Assembly (NCBI RefSeq): GCF_023614235.1
Contig: NZ_CP094264.1
Span: 3,906,001-3,970,000, forward strand
Direction: 5' to 3'
DNA length: 64,000 nt
Source of the DNA: Streptomyces sp. MRC013
Lineage (GTDB): Bacteria; Actinomycetota; Actinomycetes; Streptomycetales; Streptomycetaceae
Position numbers and translations under genes: made by a program. Of this stretch, positions 26,970-33,898 are shown piece after piece. Under the pieces are notes generated by a model, which was not told the origin of the DNA, searched no databases, and saw only the letters and a list, made by a program, of their open reading frames with translations. Position 1 is the first letter of the stretch; each line of letters opens with the position of its first letter.

Positions 26970-27121
26970 AGCTTCCATCCCGTCCGCCGTCGACCCAGGC
27001 AGAGCCGAGCAGACACGGCACCGGGCGTCCAGGTCGTTCGTCCAGTTGGGCGCTCCACCTGGACGCCCGGCACCGCGCCCGCTCCACGGTGTGTGGGTCG
27101 ACGGCGGACGGGATGGAAGCT
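26970..27121. repeat. Large inverted repeat (28-bp perfect arms plus inner arms)
   Basis: The arm at 26970-26997 is the exact reverse complement of 27094-27121 (28 bp). Inside, CCGGGCGTCCAGGT (about 27022-27035) pairs with ACCTGGACGCCCGG (27057-27070) around a 21- to 22-nt loop. Together they can extrude a two-part cruciform or single-strand hairpin of about 150 nt, as at single-strand origins or oriT-like sites of rolling-circle replicons. Confidence 0.8.
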
Positions 27122-27317
27122 GGGGGGGTGGGTTGAGATCCACGAGCAGTCCGACGCGCCGGAAGCGTACGGATCCTGATCGGTCACCCAAGGCTGCTAG
27201 GCCGATCCCGTCAGCGATCGGTAGCCGAAAAAGCGCGCAGGTATCCCTACATGTAGTGGTTGCATGGTCCGACACGCCCACAAGTTGTGGTCTGTATAAC
27301 CCATTTAGGTCACTGGG

Positions 27318-27396
27318 GCGCTATGCTTCTCGATAGCGCGAAAGACCCCAGTTCAGAAGGACTGACGCGGGGTCGGTGCCTGCTCGAACTGGGGTC
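27318..27396. other. Two hairpins upstream of the YjzC-like gene
   Basis: GCGCTAT/ATAGCGC (27318-27324 and 27333-27339, 8-nt loop) is followed by GACCCCAGTTC/GAACTGGGGTC (27344-27354 and 27386-27396, 31-nt loop). They could be a terminator or a structured leader of the small gene at 27502. Confidence 0.5.
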
Positions 27397-27501
27397 GTGA
27401 TGCGTTCCTAGGCGCCCAACGACCCTACATGGTTCCGCTCTTTGCTCAGAAGGGCGGGGTCGACATCGAGTGGTATCCAGCTCGAAAGGTAGGTGATCAG
27501 G

Positions 27502-27669
27502 ATGGCCAAGAAGCTTACGCCGGGTACGCCAGCACCGAAGTCGGGGCAGTACAAGGTCCCCGGTTCTAAGACCGAGGTCACGGCCGTGAAGGGTAAGCCC
27601 CTTCCGCCGACGCCCAAGGCCGGTCAGGGTTACAAGCTTGTCGACCCGACCAAGCACAAGGGCAAGTGA
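27502..27669 (+). CDS. YjzC-like small protein (55 aa)
   Basis: ATG 27502 with AGGTGAT about 8 nt upstream gives MAKKLTPGTPAPKSGQYK, ending LVDPTKHKGK. The pattern P-G-x-x-A-P-x-S-G-x-Y, then TEVTAVKGKPLPPTP and a basic end, matches the small YjzC-type family of Bacillus and Streptomyces. It is lysine-rich and much less GC-rich than its surroundings (AAG codons), consistent with element cargo. A clean hairpin terminator follows 6 nt after the stop. Function unknown. Confidence 0.75.
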   Translation: MAKKLTPGTPAPKSGQYKVPGSKTEVTAVKGKPLPPTPKAGQGYKLVDPTKHKGK

Positions 27670-27675
27670 TAGGCC

Positions 27676-27702
27676 GGGGCAGACTCCTCGGGGGTCTGCC
27701 CC
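27676..27702 (+). terminator. Terminator of the YjzC-like gene
   Basis: Perfect 9-bp stem GGGGCAGAC (27676-27684) with GTCTGCCCC (27694-27702) and a 9-nt loop, followed by TTG. Confidence 0.8.
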
Positions 27703-27843
27703 TTGCCTTGCGTTGCGGTGCAGCAAGGAAGTACAGCAACCAGGTTGCCCGCAGGACGCCGCGGAGGGTTGCCATAGGGCTGTGGGCCAGGCCGGATGAC
27801 TTCAGTGACCGCCCCGCTCGTAGTTCGCATCGGGAGGTTCAGC

Positions 27844-27861
27844 CGTGCCAGATCCGTGCCA
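27844..27861. repeat. Candidate integrase arm sites, right
   Basis: CGTGCCA at 27844-27850 and 27855-27861 (the larger repeat is CGTGCCAGATC), with the same 11-bp period as the pair inside attL at 18341-18358. Confidence 0.5.
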
Positions 27862-27976
27862 GATCGAGCGGTCAGCCACGGTCAACCGGAGGGCGTGGCG
27901 GTGCCGGTGCTGTATCGGCAGCCGGGATCCTCAAATGGCGGATGACCAGGGAGGCGTGTCCGCCGGGGGCGCCAGG

Positions 27977-28019
27977 CTTACAAAGCAGATGTCGGCGGTT
28001 CGAAACCGTCCGCGCCCAC
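27977..28019 (+). repeat. attR
   Basis: 43-bp copy of the tRNA-Val 3' segment, differing from attL only at the last T-loop base (A instead of C). No tRNA 5' half precedes it, so it marks the right edge of the element and the displaced original tRNA end. Confidence 0.92.
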
Positions 28020-28025
28020 CAGCGC

Positions 28026-28059
28026 AAAGGCCCCCGGTCGATCACGACTGGGGGCCTTT
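28026..28059 (+). terminator. Displaced tRNA-Val terminator
   Basis: AAAGGCCCCC-GGTCG (28026-28040) pairs with CGACT-GGGGGCCTTT (28045-28059), one G-T pair, 4-nt loop, seven bases after attR. It was probably the terminator of the tRNA before insertion. Confidence 0.75.
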
Positions 28060-28089
28060 GACATCCACATCCGACATCAACGGTGCCGG

Positions 28090-28452
28090 TCACCGGCGGC
28101 CGGGGCGCCTCCTGAGCAGCCGGTCCATGTGGCTGACGGCCTCACGCTGCGTGTCCTGCACGACGTGGGTGTACACGTTCATGGTCACGGCGATCTGGCT
28201 GTGACCGAGGATCTCCATGACGACGCGGGGCGCGACCCCGGCGGCGGTCAGCCGGTCGTCGCGTTCACCGGAATCCACCTCGACCTGACGGACCCAGCCG
28301 CGCAGGGCCTCCTTGTGGATGCCCAGGTCCTTCGCGACATGCGCGATCGGACAGCCAGTGGCGCGGACCTGGCGGACAGCCCTCTCGCGGAACTGTCCGG
28401 GTATGTGCGTGGTGCTGGCACTGCTCGTGGTTCTCCTTCGGGTCAGGGTCAC
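28090..28452 (-). pseudogene. Chimeric remnant: IS3-type OrfA fragment joined to integrase C-terminus
   Basis: The 120-codon frame has two unrelated halves. Codons about 16-69 (PGQFRERAVRQVRATGCPI, DLGIHKEALRGWVRQ) are the HTH part of an IS3-family OrfA. Codons 70-120 (APRVVMEILGHSQIAVTMN, VYTHV) are the last 50 residues of a tyrosine recombinase, including the H-S-x(8)-Y box. The junction is near 28245. Neither half can work. The integrase part lies in the same orientation and distance from attR as the live integrase from attL, so it looks like the leftover of an older element. Confidence 0.75.
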
Positions 28453-28474
28453 AAGCCTGGCTTCAGGGACTCCA

Positions 28475-28995
28475 CGAAATCAGGGTCAACTCAAAGTGCT
28501 GCGCCTGGCGCACGCGGCGGACGTCGACCTCGGGCACGAGGTGGAACGCGCACTGACGGTGGCCGAGGTGGAGGCGGTCGCGGTGGCGGGAGCCCCCACG
28601 CTGGGAGGGGGGCGGCGCTGAGGGCGGCGAGGGAGGCGGGGCGGCGGGTCGCGGTCGTCAACAACAACTCGGCGGAGTGCGTCCGGGCGTACCTCGACCG
28701 GCATGACCTCTCCGCGTACGTGCTGGAGGTGGTGGGTCGGGCCGAGCACCGGCCGGACCTGATGAAGCCGAATCCGCATCCCCTCATCACCGCGGCCGAG
28801 AGCCTCGGCGTGGACGTGACGCGCTGCGTGCTCATCGGGAACTCGACCACCGACGTCCAGGCCGCGCACGCCGTCGGCGCCGTCGCGATCGGCTACGCCG
28901 ACAGGGCCGACAGGGCCGAGCCGTTCGCCGCGGCCGGGGCCGACGTCGTCATCCGGAGCATGCAGGCCGTCGTGGACACCCTGGAGCCCGAGTAG
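28475..28995 (+). pseudogene. Truncated copy of the AICE HAD gene
   Basis: Codon for codon it follows the HAD protein at 25986: LRLAHAADVDLGHEVERAL and VAEVEAVAVAGAPTLG in one frame, then after a one-base break at the G-run 28607-28612, ALRAAREAGRRVAVVNNNS, LMKPNPHPLITAAESLG and LIGNSTTDVQAAHAVG to a normal stop. The N-terminal third with the catalytic D-x-D motif is missing, replaced by the IS3/integrase junction region. The sequence is more GC-rich than the AICE copy, so it has been longer in this genome. Confidence 0.8.
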
Positions 28996-29253
28996 GCCGC
29001 CAGGGGCCTCCATCTGATCAAGGCACCCGCTGTGCGCGGCACGGTGGTCGGCTCAGAGGTGGTGGAGGGGGTCTCCCCCATGACCGGGGCGGTCGGCTCC
29101 GTGGTGTCAGGCGGCTTCTTCGGGGTGACTCGAAGAGCAGGGATTCAACCTCGTGCCGGGTGAGGTGGGGCCGTGGGCTGCTCGGCGTGCCGTCGGCGCG
29201 GGGGCGTGGTCACTCGTCCTGCGGCGACTTTCGGTTGAGGTCGCTTCGTCGGG

Positions 29254-29559
29254 CTATTCCTGGATCGGCAGGTCCGGGTGGGTGAACACGAAGACCACGT
29301 AGGCGACGGCCGCCCCCGTGCCCAGGGCCGAAAGGACGAGAGCGGTCACGGGGGCGGTGCGGCTGGTGTTCAGCCTCGACGCGGTGCGGAGCTCGACGCA
29401 GCCCCGCACCAGGCCGGTGAGGCCGAGAGGGAGGGCGAGGAGCCAGACGAGTACCCAGAAGGGGCAGCAGAACCAGAAGGCGACGGAGAGCCCCCCGAAG
29501 ATCATGGCTCGGCTCGGTCGCTGGGGTTCACCGCCGGGCTGGTCGACCGCGCCGCTCAC
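29254..29559 (-). CDS. Small two-helix membrane protein (DUF4190-like)
   Basis: 101 residues. GTG 29559 overlaps the stop of the DUF4262 gene (GTGA). After a polar start (MSGAVDQPGGEPQRPSRAM) come two hydrophobic hairpins: SVAFWFCCPFWVLVWLLALPLGLTG cut by charged residues, and VTALVLSALGTGAAVAYVVFVF. This is the layout of DUF4190-type proteins. Function unknown. Confidence 0.7.
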   Translation of the reverse strand: MSGAVDQPGGEPQRPSRAMIFGGLSVAFWFCCPFWVLVWLLALPLGLTGLVRGCVELRTASRLNTSRTAPVTALVLSALGTGAAVAYVVFVFTHPDLPIQE

Positions 29560-30095
29560 GCCTCGGTCCACGGGCCGGTGGACTCGCCCTTCGGGATCCA
29601 GAACAGTGGCTGGCTCGTGCGGCAGCACTCGTCCGCCTCCTCGTCCCAGGGGAACCGCCCGGCCCTGTCCGGCCACAACAGCTGGGTGATCGGCAGGGGC
29701 GGAGCCTGGTAGAAGTCGACGCCCGCGCCGAAGAAGACGAGGTACCAGCTGGGGCGGACGGGCCGGACGGTCACCTCGTAGCCGTGGAGGACGTCTCCCC
29801 GGCGCTGGTCGGGTTCTAGCGGGACGCCGTCCCGGACGCCCGCGGCGGCGCTGTTCACCACGCGCATCGCGGTCGGGGAGGGCAGGCCGAACACGCTGAC
29901 CTCGGGGCTGCGCAGGGTGTGCCAGAGGCCGATGGAGCAGCCCCAGTCGCCTGGGGAGTCGCCGCCGGCCACGCCCACGACGTGCCAGCCGAACTCCGTG
30001 ACGTTTCCGGCTATGCGGCTGTCGCGCTCCTCCCACGCCGGGCCGCCCCGTTCGGCCGGGGTGCAGAGGAGGCAGAAGCACGGGGACTCGTTCAT
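29556..30095 (-). CDS. DUF4262 domain protein
   Basis: 179 residues from ATG 30095. MNESPCFCLLCTP opens with a Cys-rich knuckle; GWHVVGVAGGDSPGDWGCSI, GLWHTLRSPEVSVFGLP and FFGAGVDFYQAPPLPITQL are the DUF4262 core, a small family often found near toxin or nucleotide-handling genes. It is translationally coupled to the membrane protein downstream. Role unknown. Confidence 0.8.
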   Translation of the reverse strand: MNESPCFCLLCTPAERGGPAWEERDSRIAGNVTEFGWHVVGVAGGDSPGDWGCSIGLWHTLRSPEVSVFGLPSPTAMRVVNSAAAGVRDGVPLEPDQRRGDVLHGYEVTVRPVRPSWYLVFFGAGVDFYQAPPLPITQLLWPDRAGRFPWDEEADECCRTSQPLFWIPKGESTGPWTEA

Positions 30096-30238
30096 CCGGG
30101 GGAGGGTAGCCGGTGACCCTGTACGGCCCCAATCGGTCCGCTGGCGCCCCGGCCCCGACGGTGCCGGGTGGTCCGCGGCGGGTTCCCCGCCGTGCCGGGT
30201 GGGCGGGCCGGGTAAGCCTCGCCCCGAGGGGTGGTTCC

Positions 30239-30415
30239 GTGCGGGGACTCGGGGCCGTGTTCGTCGGCGGGGCCGTGCTCGTCGCCCTGCTCGCCGTATT
30301 GATCGTTCCCGCCTGGGCGCGGGCGCGGGCGCGGGTGACCGCGATCCGGCTGGAGGGGGCGCGGGAGGCCCGGCGGCGGGGCGGTGGTGGTCAGGCCGCC
30401 GGGGAGCGGTGGTAG
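30239..30415 (+). CDS. Possible small single-pass membrane protein (58 aa)
   Basis: From GTG 30239 (MRGLGAVFVGG) with GAGGGG about 8 nt upstream; one clear helix (GAVLVALLAVLIVPAW) followed by a basic tail. It overlaps the end of the convergent DUF2087 gene by 25 bases. Only topology and the ribosome site support it; no family recognised. Confidence 0.45.
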   Translation: MRGLGAVFVGGAVLVALLAVLIVPAWARARARVTAIRLEGAREARRRGGGGQAAGERW

Positions 30416-30669
30416 GCGGCGCCGTCCCGGGTGCGGGTCAGGTGGCCCGAGACGACCAGGTGGCGGCGGAGGGCGGAGCAGTCCGGGTGGACGGTGCGCA
30501 GCGCTTCGTTGACCTCGGGCTCCGTGTAGGTGCGGCCGTGTTCGAAGAGGGTCTGCGCCAGGTGGGCCAGCAACTGCTCGCGGCGGGCCGGTCTGCGGGG
30601 GACGGCGGTGAGGCGGCCTTCGCCGTCGAAGAGGGCGGACACGCTGTGCGGCGTACGGTGCTCCGGCAT
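30391..30669 (-). CDS. DUF2087 protein
   Basis: 92 residues from ATG 30669 (MPEHRTPHSVSALFDGEG) with GAGG 10 nt upstream. SALFDGEGRLTAVPRRPARR, YTEPEVNEALRTVHPDCSAL and LRRHLVVSGHLTR match the DUF2087 winged-helix-like domain, elsewhere fused to DNA-binding domains. Probably a nucleic-acid-associated regulator; partner unknown. Confidence 0.8.
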   Translation of the reverse strand: MPEHRTPHSVSALFDGEGRLTAVPRRPARREQLLAHLAQTLFEHGRTYTEPEVNEALRTVHPDCSALRRHLVVSGHLTRTRDGAAYHRSPAA

Positions 30670-30736
30670 GGCGGGAAGCCTCACAGACGGTGCGCCCGCT
30701 TCGCAACGGGTTTGCCCGGCCGCCTCGTCGGCGGGG

Positions 30737-31672
30737 TCACAGGGTCCAGAACGGGCCCGAGACCGAGCGGTGCAGGAGGCGGACCGGGCGGTTGTCGGAC
30801 GTTCGCGCGCGGACCATGAAGCGCAGGTGGCGGCCGGCTCCCGTGTCGGCCGTGCAGGTGAACTGGTGGCCGCCCGCCCCGTACGCCCGCACCGGCAGAT
30901 GCAGGGAGCGGTCGCCGCCGTTCCCGTCCGTGGTGTAGAAGCGGCCCTCGACCACCGTGTCCGCCGGGGTGTCGTCCCCGAACAGCAGGTGGACGGTGGT
31001 GTGGTGGCGTACCGGCCCCACCAGCAGGACCGCGGTGCGGAAGGAGAGTCCGGCCCAGTTGCCGGACGTGAGCTCCATGTCGGCGGCGTTGGACTCGTTC
31101 AGCATGTCGGGCACGGGGTCCTCCTCGGAGGGTACGGGCGCCGTCTGGTCGTCGGCGCGTTTCACGATCCCGGGGAACACGACCTTGCGGAACTGGTCCA
31201 CGCGCGCGTCCCCCGGGCACGCGGTGCCACCCGCCGACCAGGCGGAGTGCAGGCGGTGGTAGCCGTAGCCGGGGTCGTCGTGGCTGCGGCAGATCCGCAG
31301 GGGCAGGCCGTGCCGCTGGTGCAGCCACACCCCCAGCCGGATCAGCTGCTCGACCTGCTCGTCCGTCCACGGGTCGGTGTGCTTCAGGTTGGACGCCGTC
31401 TCGACGGACACCGCGCCGGTGCCGTCGGGGCGCCGGTTGGCCGTGTAGTTGGCGTCGGCGCGCGTCTCCGTGCCGATGTACTGGGCGAGGTCGCCCGCGT
31501 ACCCGAGCCCGAAGTGCGACTCGAGCGAGCTGGACTTCCAGTACTCGTAGAGCCGCTGCGCGGTCCACGGTGCGGCGAGGCTGTGCAGGATGAACTGCGT
31601 CGGCCTGATAGCGGGTTGCTGATCGCTCTCGGGCTGGAGCTCCAGCTTCCTCGCGAACGGGCACCAAGCCAT
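30737..31672 (-). CDS. N-acetylmuramoyl-L-alanine amidase (Amidase_2 / PGRP fold)
   Basis: 311 residues. ATG 31672 has AAGGAGG 9 nt upstream. No signal peptide is seen. Residues 20-170 are a T7-lysozyme-like amidase: zinc-ligand His in TQFILHSLAAP, the GLGYAGDLAQYIGTE strand, CRSHDDPGYGYH and the third-ligand region TACPGDARVDQF. Residues about 190-311 are a beta-rich carbohydrate-type domain (HHTTVHLLFGDDTPADTV). Cleaves the stem peptide from peptidoglycan. Cytoplasmic form may act by lysis or be carried by another route. Confidence 0.85.
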   Translation of the reverse strand: MAWCPFARKLELQPESDQQPAIRPTQFILHSLAAPWTAQRLYEYWKSSSLESHFGLGYAGDLAQYIGTETRADANYTANRRPDGTGAVSVETASNLKHTDPWTDEQVEQLIRLGVWLHQRHGLPLRICRSHDDPGYGYHRLHSAWSAGGTACPGDARVDQFRKVVFPGIVKRADDQTAPVPSEEDPVPDMLNESNAADMELTSGNWAGLSFRTAVLLVGPVRHHTTVHLLFGDDTPADTVVEGRFYTTDGNGGDRSLHLPVRAYGAGGHQFTCTADTGAGRHLRFMVRARTSDNRPVRLLHRSVSGPFWTL

Positions 31673-32252
31673 CGGGGTGCCTCCTTCTGACTCGAGTACG
31701 TCTTCTGGGGGGCGTCCGGCTCCGGCTGCGCCTCCACGCGCTCGGCCCCGGACACCGGGCCATGCGTCTCCTCCTCGGGGCGTGGGGTGCCTCGTGCGCG
31801 GCGGGCGGTGCGGGCACCTGACAGTGAGGTGCCCGGTGCGGGGACCCGTCACTCGGCGCGGCGCGCACTCGCCGGGGACGAGCGGGGCGGACGAACCCCA
31901 ACCGCCCCACGGGGCAGGCTGGTTCCCGTACGCGTCCTCCCGCCCCGTCCCGTCGCGGGCCCGGTGGTACGGAACGACCGCTCCGTGTCGCCGGTCCGTC
32001 CCGTGCCGGTCCGCTCCGTGTCGCAGGGCCCTACCGCGCCGGTCCGGGACGCACCGGTCCGCGCCGCGCCCGCCGCGTCCACCGCCGATCGCGCGGGCGC
32101 CGCCCCCGCCGCGCCCGGCGGCCACGGCGCCCACCGGGGCGGCGCCGTCGGAGCCCGGCGGCGGCCGTGCGGGGTGCCCGGGGCGGACCTAGACTGGCGA
32201 ATGCCCGACATGCCCGAAAAACCCCTCACGGGGCTCGGAAGGGAGTGGTCCC
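31673..32252. other. Gene-free stretch upstream of the amidase and bL37 genes
   Basis: About 570 bp with no credible gene. It contains a GGGCACCT/AGGTGCCC hairpin (31812-31834) and two CCGCTCCGTGTCG-like copies (about 31979 and 32013). TAGACT at 32190-32195 is a probable -10 box for bL37. Confidence 0.55.
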
Positions 32253-32327
32253 ATGTCGAAGCGCGGCAACAAGCGGCGTGCCCGCAGGGGCAAGAGGGCC
32301 AACCACGGCAAGCGGCCCAACGCCTGA
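32253..32327 (+). CDS. Ribosomal protein bL37 (24 aa)
   Basis: Very short gene: ATG 32253, stop TGA 32325-32327, with GGAAGGGAG 8 nt upstream. The product begins MSKRGNKRRARRGKRANHG and ends KRPNA, the almost purely basic sequence of the actinobacterial large-subunit protein bL37, seen in mycobacterial ribosome structures next to 23S rRNA. The -10-like TAGACT lies 58 bp upstream. It is convergent with the flavoprotein gene (13-bp gap). Confidence 0.93.
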   Translation: MSKRGNKRRARRGKRANHGKRPNA

Positions 32328-32339
32328 CCTCCGGAGCGC

Positions 32340-32897
32340 TCACCGGGCCCGGTACGCCGCCTCCACCGCGTCCAGGGCCGGCGCCCAGGGGAAGTGGTCC
32401 GGCCGGTCGGGGCCGGACGGGTCCGGGAGGTGCCCGCCCTCGCCGTGCAGCACCGCCACGCCCGCCGCCCGCAGGGTCTCCACCGACCGGTCGAACTGCG
32501 GGTGGCGTGCGTACGCGGCGTTCGCGCACGGCACCGCGACGACCGGCAGGCCCCTGCCGACGGCCTCCGCCGCGACGCCCACCACGAGGTTGCCGGTCAG
32601 GCCGAGCGCCCACGCGTTCACCGTGTTGAACGTCGCCGGGGCGAACAGCAGCGCGTCGGCCGGGGGCCAGACGTCCGGGTCGCCGGGGCGTTCGTACGCG
32701 CTGCGCACCGGGTGCCCGGTCAGCACGGCCAGCCCGTCGAGGCTCGGCTCCAGCCAGCGCGCGGCGCTCGGCGTCAGCCCCAGGCAGACGTCCCAGCCAC
32801 GCGCCTGTGCGTCCTCGACCACCCTCGCCACGTCGAACACCGGGGGAGCGGCGGAGCAGAACAGATACAGGGTCCTCGCTTCGATCATGGAGTTCAT
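32340..32897 (-). CDS. Flavoprotein (HFCD/phosphopantothenoylcysteine decarboxylase-like)
   Basis: 185 residues from ATG 32897, or 182 from ATG 32888; neither has a good ribosome site. ARTLYLFCSAAPPVFDV is the FMN-phosphate-binding strand-loop, LLFAPATFNTVNAWALGL contains the P-A-T-x-N-T motif, and VPVVAVPCANAAYARHP carries the second motif. A lone HFCD protein of this kind is probably a flavin-dependent decarboxylase of a cysteinyl group; substrate unknown. Confidence 0.8.
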   Translation of the reverse strand: MNSMIEARTLYLFCSAAPPVFDVARVVEDAQARGWDVCLGLTPSAARWLEPSLDGLAVLTGHPVRSAYERPGDPDVWPPADALLFAPATFNTVNAWALGLTGNLVVGVAAEAVGRGLPVVAVPCANAAYARHPQFDRSVETLRAAGVAVLHGEGGHLPDPSGPDRPDHFPWAPALDAVEAAYRAR

Positions 32898-33179
32898 CTG
32901 ATCACACGCCGTACGGGTGCCTCCCGGCGGTGGGGAGACGTCCGCACCGCTCGGCCGGACGGGGAACGCCGTGTGCCGCGGCGTCAGGACCCTCCGTCCG
33001 CCGGCGCTCCGCGGGGAGGCCGCCGAGGACGACATCCCCGCCGCCCTCCGGCGCGGGCGCGAGGCCCCCGGGTTCCGGACGTCCGCCGCGCACGACCGGG
33101 AGGGGCGAGCGCGCCGTCGCCGGGGCGGCCGGGGCGACGCGGCGGCCGCCCGACGGGCCGGAGGCGCGCGGTGCCCCCG

Positions 33180-33797
33180 TCAGGAGGCCGGTGCCGGAGC
33201 GGGCGCCGGACGCCGCACCAGGTACGCCGCGAGGCTTCCCGCCAGGAACAGGGCGAGCACCGACACCGCCGCGCTGAGCCAGGTCGCGCCCAGCCACTGC
33301 CCGCCGAAGTAGCCCAGGCCCACGCTGTACGAGGCCCACGCCACCCCCGCCAGGACCGACCAGGGCACGAACTCGCGCGCCCGGCGCCGCGCCGCCCCCG
33401 CCCCCAGGGACACCACGGACCGTCCGGCCGGGGCGAACCGGGCGATGACCACGAGGGCGCCGCCGCCCCTGCCGAGGGCCGCGCCGAGCCGCTCCCGCGC
33501 GGTGGTCAGGCGCCGCGAGCGGGCGATGGCCTGGTCGAGACGGGGCCCGCCGCGCCAGGCGAGGCGGTACGCGACCAGGTCGCCGAGGACCGAGGCGGAC
33601 GCCGCGCACAGGGCGAGGGCGACGAGCGAGACCCCGCCGGGGGCGGCCGTCGCGGTCGCCGCGGTCGCCGCCGTCGCCGCCGAGATCAGCAGGACGCCGC
33701 TGGGCAGCACCGGGAGGAACACGTCCAGCACCACGGAGGTGGCCACCGCCGCGTAAATCCAGGGGCTGCCGGCCAGCCACCGCACGCTCTCCAGCAC
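33180..33797 (-). CDS. DedA family membrane protein
   Basis: 205 residues from GTG 33797. Hydrophobic helices enclose DVFLPVLPSGVLLISAATA, then the DedA signature (SASVLGDLVAYRLAWRGG, ALVVIARFAPAGRSVVSLGAG) with the Arg of R-F-x-P-x-G-R and a C-terminal helix pair. DedA proteins are thought to flip phospholipids or undecaprenyl phosphate using the proton motive force. Confidence 0.85.
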   Translation of the reverse strand: MLESVRWLAGSPWIYAAVATSVVLDVFLPVLPSGVLLISAATAATAATATAAPGGVSLVALALCAASASVLGDLVAYRLAWRGGPRLDQAIARSRRLTTARERLGAALGRGGGALVVIARFAPAGRSVVSLGAGAARRRAREFVPWSVLAGVAWASYSVGLGYFGGQWLGATWLSAAVSVLALFLAGSLAAYLVRRPAPAPAPAS

Positions 33798-33898
33798 CCC
33801 GACCCCCGCTCGCTGCCGACAAATGCGGAACAGCGTACGCCCCGCACGTCAGCGGGTGCACGGAGGGCGGCCGGAGGGCCGCCCGCCCCGGCCGCGCG

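Larger units (their letters stand above)
26679..27501. other. 820-bp structured noncoding zone of the AICE
   Basis: No convincing protein is encoded between the HAD and YjzC-like genes. The zone holds GCTCCGC repeats (26735-26801), a long interrupted inverted repeat (26970-27121) and two smaller hairpins (27318-27396). Its place in a conjugative element suits cis-acting replication or transfer sites. Confidence 0.65.

Noticed and set aside
26712..27281. Protein genes in the 820-bp AICE noncoding zone
   Set aside because: Open frames on both strands give mirror-like Arg/Pro/Thr-rich sequence because of the inverted repeat; no ribosome site or family feature.
29254..30132. One long protein covering the DUF4262 and membrane genes
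   Set aside because: The first 190 codons are out of frame with DUF4262; the GTGA overlap at 29556-29559 and clear motifs in each frame show two separate genes.
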